Source: Barthelona sp. PCE
Lineage: Eukaryota > Metamonada: BaSk clade
Assembly (NCBI GenBank): GCA_040285745.1
Contig: JAUFOR010000002.1
Coordinates: 1,922,001-1,986,000, forward strand
Length of the DNA stretch: 64,000 bases
Reading direction: 5' to 3'
Shown here: piece by piece, positions 36,616 through 45,503 of the stretch
Layout: each line of letters starts with the position of its first letter
Position numbering within the stretch: position 1 is the stretch's first letter
Translations under genes and position numbers: made by a program
The notes under the pieces: generated by a model
Database searches by the model: none
The model's input: only the letters and a program-made list of their open reading frames with translations
Told to the model about the DNA's origin: nothing

Positions 36616-38412
36616 TCACAACATATCAAGCAGATCAAGAGTAGCCTCTGTTGAAATTCTATCTTCTGGCCAAATATCGTACAAATCACTGGGAATCCTC
36701 TCACGTAATGCATCGATCTGATCAATGTAATGTAATTCAGACAGTTCAATAATCCAGTGCAGTAAAATATATCTCTCCTTACGAAGATTTAATGCTTTGG
36801 ATTGCTCATAAAATTGATTAAGTATGTTAAGACCAACTTCAGGTTGATTCAAAAGCTCAACGTAAGCCTCTGCAACGCGACTCACAATGGGAAGGATCAA
36901 TTGGCCCTCTAATAACGAAACAAAAGGATCAAAAAATACATCTAACGTTACAATCGAATCTATATCAATACAGTGTTCAACAACCGCATCAATCCATGCC
37001 AAAACCTGCTCACGGTCATCAGTGCTTCTGCAAAAGTGGTTTGATACACCCAACAGTAAAGAGAGCAGCTGAGCATTCGTCAAGAAGTGTAATGCAGAAA
37101 GGAAATCTTTGAATTCCGTCTTTGTTGTCATACAAACACAATGTTCTGCCAAATATCGGAGAGCAATATCGTCTTTGTGAAGACGAAGATAGCATTCACC
37201 GAAAACAAGAGATAAACTTGGATGATCCTGTGAATGCCTCTCGTATATCTGAGACATACGCTCATCATCCACCTTACAACGAAGTAGTGTGACAACAACG
37301 TACTCAAGAACATCGAATGCAAACGTCATGCGATGAATCACCTCACAAACCTTCTCTACTTCACTGAACTCGTTGCTACTAGACATGAGAGATACAACAC
37401 GCAACAAAATTACTTGGGCGACAATGTATGAGAAGTCTTCGTGCTGCAAAACAGTCTGTAATGATATAATAAGATCACTTAGATTTTTTATCTTGCACAA
37501 ATCCTCTGATATTTGCAATATATCAAAAGATGTGAGCCCAATGGGTTTTGAATGAAGTTCTTTCTCTGCCTCTGCCACGTTACCGTCCATCAAGTGAAGC
37601 TCGCAGTTCAAAGAAGAATATAGACTAGGAGATAGGTTGCTAATTGAATTCAAATAACTAACAGCACTGTTTGTATCCATGTAATTACTCAAAAACATAC
37701 ACTGGAGACGGACAAAAGCGTAAGTTTCGTTCTCTGGAGTAAATACCATGCGACTAATATCAAATACCATTCTTTGATGACGAAAATCATCCTTAAATAA
37801 CTCCAGTATCTCATTAACAAAGGATACAGTCTGGTGTTGCCGAAGAGTGGCGTCAAGAACAGTTTCCATACCTGAGAACCATTCCATTTTTTTCGAAAAA
37901 AATCGAACAATGGCTATGCATGTACTGGCACCTGGTTTAAATGACAACCAATCCCTGAGTACGGACATCACGGCTTCGTTAAGGAGACTGTTCGGCGTGA
38001 CAGTCTTTTCATAATGCTTAATTAGTTCAAAACGGAAAGGTTTGTGAAGTGGTAGCAATCGTCCTGCCTCTTTCAATGTTTCAAGGTATTTATCCCCGTT
38101 AAAATGCTCCTTCTCGAACTTTAGATACTTCTTCCAACTGTTAATATGCCCATGGTCCACATTAAGGACTTTTTTGAAAAGTTTTCTGACTTGTGCATAA
38201 TTCTCCAACTTAATCTCAAAATTAATGTACTCGAACCACTTGTTAAATGCCCTGGGCCTACTTTTCAATAAAACTTCAAACTTCTTGCGTTCACGATCAA
38301 CATACTGCTCATAATCTTCACGATCAGCGATTTCCTCGACTTTCAATATGCTCCTCCTCGCGACAGAACGTTTTCTGGACGCGCTAATAACCGATTTATA
38401 CGATTGTGACAT
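36616..38412 (-). CDS. HAT-repeat protein, Crooked-neck/Clf1-like N terminus
   Basis: 598 residues from the ATG at 38412. The frame is open to an ATG at 38574, but that extension is hydrophobic and in the presumed leader. After a basic N terminus, residues about 30-130 contain half-a-TPR repeats: a RKKFE-x-LLKSRPRAFNKWFEYINFE unit and a second ending NSWKKYLKFE. These are typical of Clf1/Crn and of the RNA-processing HAT proteins Prp39, Rna14 and Utp6. The remainder is all-helical with weaker repeats. HAT proteins scaffold spliceosome, cleavage/polyadenylation or rRNA-processing complexes. Which of these applies cannot be decided here. Confidence 0.7.
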   Translation of the reverse strand: MSQSYKSVISASRKRSVARRSILKVEEIADREDYEQYVDRERKKFEVLLKSRPRAFNKWFEYINFEIKLENYAQVRKLFKKVLNVDHGHINSWKKYLKFEKEHFNGDKYLETLKEAGRLLPLHKPFRFELIKHYEKTVTPNSLLNEAVMSVLRDWLSFKPGASTCIAIVRFFSKKMEWFSGMETVLDATLRQHQTVSFVNEILELFKDDFRHQRMVFDISRMVFTPENETYAFVRLQCMFLSNYMDTNSAVSYLNSISNLSPSLYSSLNCELHLMDGNVAEAEKELHSKPIGLTSFDILQISEDLCKIKNLSDLIISLQTVLQHEDFSYIVAQVILLRVVSLMSSSNEFSEVEKVCEVIHRMTFAFDVLEYVVVTLLRCKVDDERMSQIYERHSQDHPSLSLVFGECYLRLHKDDIALRYLAEHCVCMTTKTEFKDFLSALHFLTNAQLLSLLLGVSNHFCRSTDDREQVLAWIDAVVEHCIDIDSIVTLDVFFDPFVSLLEGQLILPIVSRVAEAYVELLNQPEVGLNILNQFYEQSKALNLRKERYILLHWIIELSELHYIDQIDALRERIPSDLYDIWPEDRISTEATLDLLDML

Positions 38413-38716
38413 TGAGAGGGATGATTTACAAAGAAACAAGTGCAGTGCAAAGTTAAAAAGTATTATATAGGCTTTAACGATGCTTATCTCGTAAAATAAC
38501 CGTGTTTGTTGATATATAACACTATAAAAACGATCATGCCGAAACCTGCACTGAAAACATCTTTTCAAACTCATTTACATGATTATTCTCACAATAAATC
38601 ACTTTTGAATATATCTGCTGACATCATTGAAGCACATAAAAAAATATGATGCTTTGCGAAGTTTTTTACAAAACCCTTGTTCTATTTTCGCTTTCCTCTT
38701 CTATATCAACATAAAT

Positions 38717-39274
38717 ATGCCCTATCCTAGGACAAGTGATCTCGAATCGGCGCTAGGAGAGATCTCTGAGCGACCAATGCCAAGAGTTCCTCAAAATCAC
38801 CTAATCATTGTCAATCTTCGGAATGAAATCAGGGCCCAGGAATATCACAACGAGGTTCTCGAATCCAAGATCAAGAAACTCACAAATAGACTAATCGAAG
38901 CAGAAGGAAACACCAAATATTTTTCAGAAGAATACTATGCTATGCTCGAATACAATGAAGCTATGGAGTTTGTGTTACATGAGAAAAACAAGGAGCTAAA
39001 TGAGATGATGGACAAGATAGCTAGCATCGAAGAGGAACTGCATTTGTACAAGAAATTGCATGAGGATCAAATTCGTACAATTTCACCCGTTATAAATGAT
39101 GAAGAGGCTATACTAATTGCAAGGGAAACTGAAGAACTGTTTAAAACACCGGCGCCTCCTGCTTTAGGTGCTGGAATCGGTGTTTTCCAAGATACATACA
39201 CTCTGACAGACAATGACCTTATGCACGCTGAATCCCTTGAAGGAAGCACCCACCTTCCATCCTGGGAAGTATAA
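38717..39274 (+). CDS. Small coiled-coil protein, unknown
   Basis: 185 residues from the ATG at 38717 (the open frame starts earlier at a TTG). Residues about 35-125 form a Glu/Lys-rich coiled coil. The C-terminal 60 residues are acidic, with a Pro/Ala/Gly-rich stretch and probably disorder. No family is recognised. It is divergent from the HAT-repeat gene (about 300 bases between starts) and convergent with MRE11. AATAAA follows the stop at 39280-39285. Confidence 0.7.
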   Translation: MPYPRTSDLESALGEISERPMPRVPQNHLIIVNLRNEIRAQEYHNEVLESKIKKLTNRLIEAEGNTKYFSEEYYAMLEYNEAMEFVLHEKNKELNEMMDKIASIEEELHLYKKLHEDQIRTISPVINDEEAILIARETEELFKTPAPPALGAGIGVFQDTYTLTDNDLMHAESLEGSTHLPSWEV

Positions 39275-39279
39275 CCATA

Positions 39280-39285
39280 ATAAAA
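39280..39285 (+). terminator. AATAAA poly(A) signal of the small coiled-coil gene
   Basis: Canonical hexamer 6 bases after the stop codon, in a 65-base gap between convergent genes. Confidence 0.5.
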
Positions 39286-39339
39286 TCAAAAAAAAAGCCC
39301 TCAAATTGATTGAAAAGGTGAGAAAAAAATGATTTGGGT

Positions 39340-41562
39340 TTACTTCTTTGCAAATCTGCTCAATACTGCGTTTGGTGAGCTCTTCTTCTTCTTTGAGCTT
39401 TTCTTTTTCTGTGCAATAACCGGAATTCGTGAACTAGAAATAGCCTGAGGTATGAACTCCTCATCAGTACTCTCTGCTTCCATATACGAATCAAACGGTA
39501 TTGTCGGGCGGCTACTTGCCTCCTGGGTCTGCGTGCGGTCAACATCCAGCAACTCGTTCGTTGCAATCAATGTGCTTGGAAGAACAAAATCATCATCTGA
39601 GTCGGATTCGATCTCAATTGGTCCTTTTCTGCTTCTTCCCGCCATAGGGTTCGGTGTGGTTCCCGTTGCAAAGTCAAAAAGAGTCGTTTGCTTCTTCTTA
39701 CGCACTGATCTCTTGCTACGAGCAGCGGTTGACGAAGATGCTGTTCTTTTCTTCCTATCCATTCGAAGTGACTGGCTGGGAACGTGAGATAGCATGCTCA
39801 CATCCGCAACTTCATGTTGCTGTGTTGTACGTGTTCTACGACGGCGCGGTTGGGCTGGAACTGTACCTTCAATAGTTGGTGCAGTTACAGTGACCGACTC
39901 TGTATCAGAAGCAGCAACGCTCATTGTTGAAAAAGACTCGACGAACTGCTGGTTCCTATCAGCTGCAAAATTGGTTAACAAGTTAAATATCTCTGGTTTT
40001 CCCAACTCTTCAGGATTTTCTTGATTTATATGCTGGAAGATGCTGCGACGAAGGGCCTTACCCGCTTCCTCTGCAACCGATGCATAATCATCTGTTCCGC
40101 CTGAAATAAAGCTGCTAAAACACCGTACTGATGAACTAAAATCCAGTATTGAGTAAGGATCCAGGTCAGAACTCTCTTGTCTTTGTAAAATACGATGCAC
40201 CAGAAAATCCTCGACGGCTGACCTGTTGTCATCTGCTTGTGTGATCCATTCTCCTCTTCGCGTCTTGGAATCAGCTACACTACGATGCTTCCGTGATATA
40301 ACTTGAAGTATCTTTTCGGGATTTGCTACGAGATTGGTGAATACCTGACCGAAATCGCGTGCCATGGGAGCTTTTCCGTAAGGCAGACGCACCTTGTATC
40401 TCGCCAATGGAACCATCAGAGAATGTGATTCAATACCCGAAAGGCAAGCAGCAAAATTTGATATGTCATGGTCTTGATCAAGTGACAGTCCTATCTCAAC
40501 GTCACGCTTGGCTGTGGCGACCCTTAACTCGTTCAACTCACCGCTTTGCTGTGTATCTAAGTGATCTTGCATGTGACTGATGAGCACATCTCTTACGATC
40601 TTCATCTGTTCATGCTCACCTAACGTTACCGTCTCCTCAAAAAACACAACCGGTCTGACGTGGAACAGCCTCCGGCTTCGTAATCTACCTGCTGGGGCAA
40701 CTACTCCATCTTCCTCTAAAAGATCTATCTCCAAGATAAACATGTTCTTATCACCAAGTTCATCGCTGTTGAATGAAGTGCGGACTGGGCTGCCTGGAAT
40801 CAGTAATGGGGTTGTATAATCTTCATTAATGGTGCTATAATGTTCATGACCACAAATTATAAAATCCAGGAATGAACACTGTGCGATGAGCTTCTCAAAG
40901 TCGTTTTTCATCTTGATTGTGCGCTTCTTGACATTCTCATGAATAACAAGAATACTATAACAATTATCGGGTGGTGGAGCAAAAATAAGTCGATTTGAAG
41001 TTAAAAGACTCCAGAATCGACCCTCCTTCAGATACCCAATTGCATAAATTGCAACCTTGACACCATCCTTCTCTAAAATGAGAGGCGTAATGTGAATATC
41101 CTCATCCTCATTGTTGACACCTCCAAAGTAGTTTATGAGGCGCGCACAGGAAGCTGTGTGAAGCGGAGACGTGCGTTCAAGCCCGACTGGATCGTCATGG
41201 TTACCATGAATGGCAAAAAATGGAAGGGCTACTGATCCTCCTGGTTCCTCAAAGTTAAGCGTCTTTTTATCGTATAACCCGTGAAAATAGGGGCGCTCGT
41301 CTGTATTTTGAGGACATTTAACCTTCGTATCATTAGCTCCAAATACATAATGCGATGTAATGTGGTTGAATCGCTTCGTTATACTCTGGTTGGGGTTGGA
41401 TGTGTCAAAGAGATCGCCGCCATGCAGGATGATATCACACTCGTTATAATTTGAGAGATATAGGCATTCCTCGTATGCATAAAAGGAATCGTGCTTTCGG
41501 AACTCATCCTTTCCCTTGTGCCCCAAGTGACTGTCCGAAAAAATACTAATTCGAAACGGCAT
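39340..41562 (-). CDS. MRE11: MRE11 double-strand-break repair nuclease
   Basis: 740 residues from the ATG at 41562 (the open frame runs to a GTG at 41610). The calcineurin-like phosphoesterase motifs are all present in order: SDSHLG near residue 9, HGGDLFD near 45, IHGNHDDP, VIHEN and CGHEH. The MRE11 DNA-binding/capping domain follows. The C-terminal 200 residues are Ser/Arg/Lys-rich and disordered, with an acidic DSDDDF patch and a KKKQTTLFDF stretch near 622-631 that resembles a PCNA-interacting (PIP) box. MRE11 works with RAD50 (and NBS1) in resection of DNA ends and telomere care, in the nucleus. A TTTTTCACCTT element lies 9-20 bases upstream of the ATG. Confidence 0.93.
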   Translation of the reverse strand: MPFRISIFSDSHLGHKGKDEFRKHDSFYAYEECLYLSNYNECDIILHGGDLFDTSNPNQSITKRFNHITSHYVFGANDTKVKCPQNTDERPYFHGLYDKKTLNFEEPGGSVALPFFAIHGNHDDPVGLERTSPLHTASCARLINYFGGVNNEDEDIHITPLILEKDGVKVAIYAIGYLKEGRFWSLLTSNRLIFAPPPDNCYSILVIHENVKKRTIKMKNDFEKLIAQCSFLDFIICGHEHYSTINEDYTTPLLIPGSPVRTSFNSDELGDKNMFILEIDLLEEDGVVAPAGRLRSRRLFHVRPVVFFEETVTLGEHEQMKIVRDVLISHMQDHLDTQQSGELNELRVATAKRDVEIGLSLDQDHDISNFAACLSGIESHSLMVPLARYKVRLPYGKAPMARDFGQVFTNLVANPEKILQVISRKHRSVADSKTRRGEWITQADDNRSAVEDFLVHRILQRQESSDLDPYSILDFSSSVRCFSSFISGGTDDYASVAEEAGKALRRSIFQHINQENPEELGKPEIFNLLTNFAADRNQQFVESFSTMSVAASDTESVTVTAPTIEGTVPAQPRRRRTRTTQQHEVADVSMLSHVPSQSLRMDRKKRTASSSTAARSKRSVRKKKQTTLFDFATGTTPNPMAGRSRKGPIEIESDSDDDFVLPSTLIATNELLDVDRTQTQEASSRPTIPFDSYMEAESTDEEFIPQAISSSRIPVIAQKKKSSKKKKSSPNAVLSRFAKK

Positions 41563-41570
41563 CGTTGAGA

Positions 41571-41583
41571 GAAGGTGAAAAAG
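41571..41583 (-). promoter_or_regulatory. CTTTTTCACCTTC candidate initiator upstream of MRE11
   Basis: On the minus strand this element shares TTTTTCACCTT with the XDH upstream region and lies 9-20 bases before the MRE11 ATG. It could be an initiator; the assignment is by recurrence and position only. Confidence 0.3.
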
Positions 41584-41784
41584 TATAATCGAAAAACGCA
41601 ACCTTTTCACCAGCTGCTATCAGTCCTGTTGTAGGGCTAATTCTTCTCATAAACCCCATCTCCAACACTCAATTTCATGAAAAACAGAAAGGAAAGGAGA
41701 CAGAATGAACGCTCACTGTAAGTTGCGTTTTCCTTTTTCTCTCCTCATTCGTATAAAGAAGCTTAACCTCCAGCATCAATACAT

Positions 41785-44700
41785 ATGAAGGTTGTTACAA
41801 TTGGTGTTCCCTCAGGGAAGCGTAACAAGGTAAAAACTCACCGATATTCATGGGCTTCTTTTGTTTTTGTCAATATATACGACCAGTTCGTTGCAAACCC
41901 TCTCTTTTTCTTTTTCCTGGCTGTTGTTATCATAACGTTTTTCGCTCAACCAATATCTCCATTCCTAGCTGTTATCCCTATTGTTGTTCTGATCATCATA
42001 GGTATGATAAAGGCGGGAATGGACGATTATAGGCTCCACAACAACGACAGAATCTTCAATGAGATGCAGTACACGCTTGTCCCAGAACGAGTTACTGTTC
42101 AAAGTAAGACACTGAGAAGTGGTGACATCATACAGCTGATAAGTGGCGACGTGGTCCCATGTGACTGTGTTTTGTTGCACAATTCAAGTCCTGTCTTTGT
42201 CAACGAGTCTGCCATCACTGGCGAATCACTGCTCAAAAGACCTTCTCCAATTATGCAGCAAACAACTGGATATGCAGCGGGTACTGTCGGACGCATAGAT
42301 ATTGACGACGATACGACAACACCGGGGTTCACTGCTGTCTATAAACGTGATCAGGTAACAGTCCAGATTGGAGTTTCGTCACTTTTACTGCAAAACGCAA
42401 CGATAGAAATGGGAGCATGTGAGTGTGTTGTGATCTACACGGGACATGAGGCATCGTCATACAGGTTTATTGGTAAAAGTAAGGTTAAAGTGTTTCAGTT
42501 CGAGCGATTTTTTCAAAAAATTTTGTTTACATTGCTCATCTTTTATCTAGTGCTGATATTCTTAATTCCTGCATTCTATGCCATCTATCAGAGTCAAATA
42601 GGCGGCAAGAGCTGGTATCTCAGATGGTACCTCCCACCAACATACGATTTCGGCACATATTGGTCAGTTGTTGGCAACTATGTTGTGATATACTCTCTCA
42701 TTATACCAATATCTTTCCTCATATCAATTGAATTATTCAGGATCACACATGCTTTCTTCGTTGAAGTTGATAAAGACATGTGTGTGGAGGGACCTTCATC
42801 CATCCAAGACACCTACCTTCCACCATCAGTCATTAATACATCCACTGACACGACGGGCCCTATTGATACACTGGCTCCGAATGAAAACTATGCAACAGCG
42901 GGTCCTGGTCAGTACTGCTTTCCAATAATTCCTCCTGGTTACACCACTGAGTTCTCCCAGTCCACGGTGCAGAGTTCGCGGGTATTGGACAGTGTGCCGT
43001 GGACTAGCACTGTTTTTTTCGATAAGACAGGAACACTCACTGAAAACTCTCTCTCTTTACAGAATGCCTTTGTTGTCGGTACTGGTAGGCTATCAAAGCA
43101 GTCGCTCAGGGAAGCGATGGCCGTATGCCCGCTGTCCCGCGCACCAAATACTCCGACAGACGCTTTACTGTTAGGAATGCTGCTTTCGAATGACGTATCA
43201 ATTGGATACCGAGACCCAGACCAGCCACCCATCGTAACCTCGTGTTCTGTCGATGAGTGTGCCCTCTTGGCACTGTTTTCTGATGATTACGACATCGTCC
43301 TGGAATCCAACACTATGATTATTACGCATCGCAGCACTTCAGTTTCCAGTCGTGTCATAATACTACATACCGTCCCTTACAGTTCAGAGAATGCCTTCAG
43401 CGCATCACTTGTTGAGTTCGAATCTGGGGAGCGTACTATTTTCCTCAAAGGCAGCGACCAATCAATTTCTTGTTTCATCAGCAGCGAGGATGCAAATATT
43501 TGTGATGTGCAGTCATCCGCACTCGCATATGATGGTCACCGCGTGCTGGCACATTGCTGGGGTCCTGTCAACTCTAATAATATCCGGTCGAGCAGCGAGC
43601 TCATTGTCTACATTCGATCAACCAGGAACCTATCGTTAAGTGGTGTGTCTGGTGTCATGGATCGTGTGTGTGACGGAACAGAATTTATGCTCACAAATAT
43701 GCGCAACTCACAGCGTTTAATTTGGATTATCAGTGGTGACCGTGCAGAAAACGTCAAAAATCTGCTGCGATCATGCAAGACGTTACTCCCCTCTGATAGC
43801 TTCTTCCACCTCGAGTGTTATGACAACATTGACCTGAAACTTGTGGGCGAGCAGTTAAAGAATTTGCTAACAGAGGTGATACCTTTCACTGAGATTGTCT
43901 CACAACAAATCAGTGAAGAGGTCGATGGGTCGCGGGCTGAGGACCAGCTTGCGATGCATAGCCGTTTCAAGGCAATGACACCATTCATACTCAACATACC
44001 AGGATCATTGTTGCACCGATTGTTTGAGGATCCTGACATTGAAATGATGAGCATTGACAGTGACAGCGACGCGTCTCTTGTGAGTAACGGGGGTGGTATG
44101 GAGCGTGTAAGATCTTCAGAGATCGCACCCCTGAGTGATGAAGAGACTGTTGTTAAAACCGAGGTATGTTTTCTATTGTTTTTGTTGACAGGGTTCTGTG
44201 GTATCGTGACGTGCACCAGATGTCGGCCTCATGTCAAAGCCCGTGTGCTGGATGAGTACCACAAATTCTTTGCCAAACGAAGGAAGCTTTTCAAGCAAAA
44301 CAGAGGGTTAGTTTTTGATTTTTATGCTGCGACAGAAAGGATCAATGCTGAGGATACAGCTATGCTGACCCAAAAGGCCTGTTCCCTCGTGGCTGCACAG
44401 GAGCCTGCAACTACGTTCACAATTACAGAGAAGCAACCACATCGCAAGAGATATACCCTAATCCGCAAGAAGTTGAAGATAAAGAAAGGGTTGTTGCGAC
44501 TCCGTAGACCTTACGAACGGGACCCCCCAACAAACCCAACGCTGATGTATGTGGGAGACTCTGCAAACGATCTACCTGCATTGACGCACAAGCACGTCAT
44601 TGGTATTGGTATTCGATCACGTGAAGGTATGCAGACAAGTCGTAGCGCCGACATTTCACTACCACACATCGGTTTTTTGGTACCTCTTGTGAACTGGCAT

Positions 44701-45468
44701 GGGCGCAACAGTCACATACGCTTGGGATGGATTGCATTCTTTTCTATCTACAAAAACTTGCTTTTGCTCCCTCCACAGATTTTCTTTGACAGTCTTTCTG
44801 GTTGGAGCGGTACCTTACTCTACCCAGAGTTTGCTACTGTAATGTACAACCTACTGTTCACTGTCTTCCCTGTTGTAGTGTGGGGTGTTCTTGAGCAGGA
44901 TGTTCAAAAGTCGCAAGTGATGACAGAACCCAGCGCCACGTGGCTGGCCACCGAGGTTAACCAACGTCATCTATACAATTGGAAAATATTCGCACAATTC
45001 TCACTATTGGCTATTCTTGAGGGCATACTTATTTGGATCGCTGCACGTTATTCATTTGATAAAGGAATCATTCAGATTTCTGGTCTCAACACGGGAAAGT
45101 ATACTTTGGGGCAACTTGTGTTTAGTATGGTAGTCTTTCAGGTCATTGCAAAAGCGGGCTTTGATTATTTGCATTGGACAAATATGCATCATGCTTCCAT
45201 ATATGGAAGTGTTGCCATATTTTTTACTACAATGGCGATCATCAGCTCTTGGTATTGGTTAGATCCGGATGAGTATCAGGTATTTTTTGCGCTTTTAGGG
45301 TCTCCAATCTTCTATTTTTTAATTTTACTTCCACCTGTATTCTCACTCATTGAATATAGCATACGAACAAGATATAGACAAGGGAGGCCGTTCCGCTGGC
45401 AAATGATGCGCCGTGATGGATTACTAAAATACAGAAACGAAGATGTATCAATACAAATCTCACCCTAG
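41785..45468 (+). CDS. P4-type ATPase (phospholipid flippase), atypical motifs
   Basis: 1227 residues. The N-terminal segment (DQFVANPLFFFF, SPFLAVIP, GMIKAGMDD) has the P4 pattern, as do TM4 (IPISFLISIELFR, near 308), the phosphorylation site DKTGTLTEN (Asp413), SREGMQTSRSAD, and the six C-terminal spans beginning FFSIYKNLLLLPP. P4-ATPases flip aminophospholipids to the cytoplasmic leaflet, usually with a CDC50 subunit, which is not in this window. Two motifs deviate. The actuator loop reads TGES (near 145), the form in most non-P4 P-type ATPases, where P4 enzymes have DGET. The hinge motif is GDSAND (924) instead of GDGAND. A 28-nt GTATGT...ACAG string at 44165 is not an intron, since removing it breaks the frame. 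Confidence 0.9.
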   Translation: MKVVTIGVPSGKRNKVKTHRYSWASFVFVNIYDQFVANPLFFFFLAVVIITFFAQPISPFLAVIPIVVLIIIGMIKAGMDDYRLHNNDRIFNEMQYTLVPERVTVQSKTLRSGDIIQLISGDVVPCDCVLLHNSSPVFVNESAITGESLLKRPSPIMQQTTGYAAGTVGRIDIDDDTTTPGFTAVYKRDQVTVQIGVSSLLLQNATIEMGACECVVIYTGHEASSYRFIGKSKVKVFQFERFFQKILFTLLIFYLVLIFLIPAFYAIYQSQIGGKSWYLRWYLPPTYDFGTYWSVVGNYVVIYSLIIPISFLISIELFRITHAFFVEVDKDMCVEGPSSIQDTYLPPSVINTSTDTTGPIDTLAPNENYATAGPGQYCFPIIPPGYTTEFSQSTVQSSRVLDSVPWTSTVFFDKTGTLTENSLSLQNAFVVGTGRLSKQSLREAMAVCPLSRAPNTPTDALLLGMLLSNDVSIGYRDPDQPPIVTSCSVDECALLALFSDDYDIVLESNTMIITHRSTSVSSRVIILHTVPYSSENAFSASLVEFESGERTIFLKGSDQSISCFISSEDANICDVQSSALAYDGHRVLAHCWGPVNSNNIRSSSELIVYIRSTRNLSLSGVSGVMDRVCDGTEFMLTNMRNSQRLIWIISGDRAENVKNLLRSCKTLLPSDSFFHLECYDNIDLKLVGEQLKNLLTEVIPFTEIVSQQISEEVDGSRAEDQLAMHSRFKAMTPFILNIPGSLLHRLFEDPDIEMMSIDSDSDASLVSNGGGMERVRSSEIAPLSDEETVVKTEVCFLLFLLTGFCGIVTCTRCRPHVKARVLDEYHKFFAKRRKLFKQNRGLVFDFYAATERINAEDTAMLTQKACSLVAAQEPATTFTITEKQPHRKRYTLIRKKLKIKKGLLRLRRPYERDPPTNPTLMYVGDSANDLPALTHKHVIGIGIRSREGMQTSRSADISLPHIGFLVPLVNWHGRNSHIRLGWIAFFSIYKNLLLLPPQIFFDSLSGWSGTLLYPEFATVMYNLLFTVFPVVVWGVLEQDVQKSQVMTEPSATWLATEVNQRHLYNWKIFAQFSLLAILEGILIWIAARYSFDKGIIQISGLNTGKYTLGQLVFSMVVFQVIAKAGFDYLHWTNMHHASIYGSVAIFFTTMAIISSWYWLDPDEYQVFFALLGSPIFYFLILLPPVFSLIEYSIRTRYRQGRPFRWQMMRRDGLLKYRNEDVSIQISP

Positions 45469-45503
45469 TAAATGGTTGTACTTTTTTTCCTTTTAACATT
45501 TTT

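Noticed and set aside
44164-44192. GTATGT...ACAG string inside the P4-ATPase that looks like a 28-nt intron
   Set aside because: Its removal shifts the frame into a stop, while the unspliced frame keeps P4-like sequence (TCTRCRPHVKARV) directly after it.
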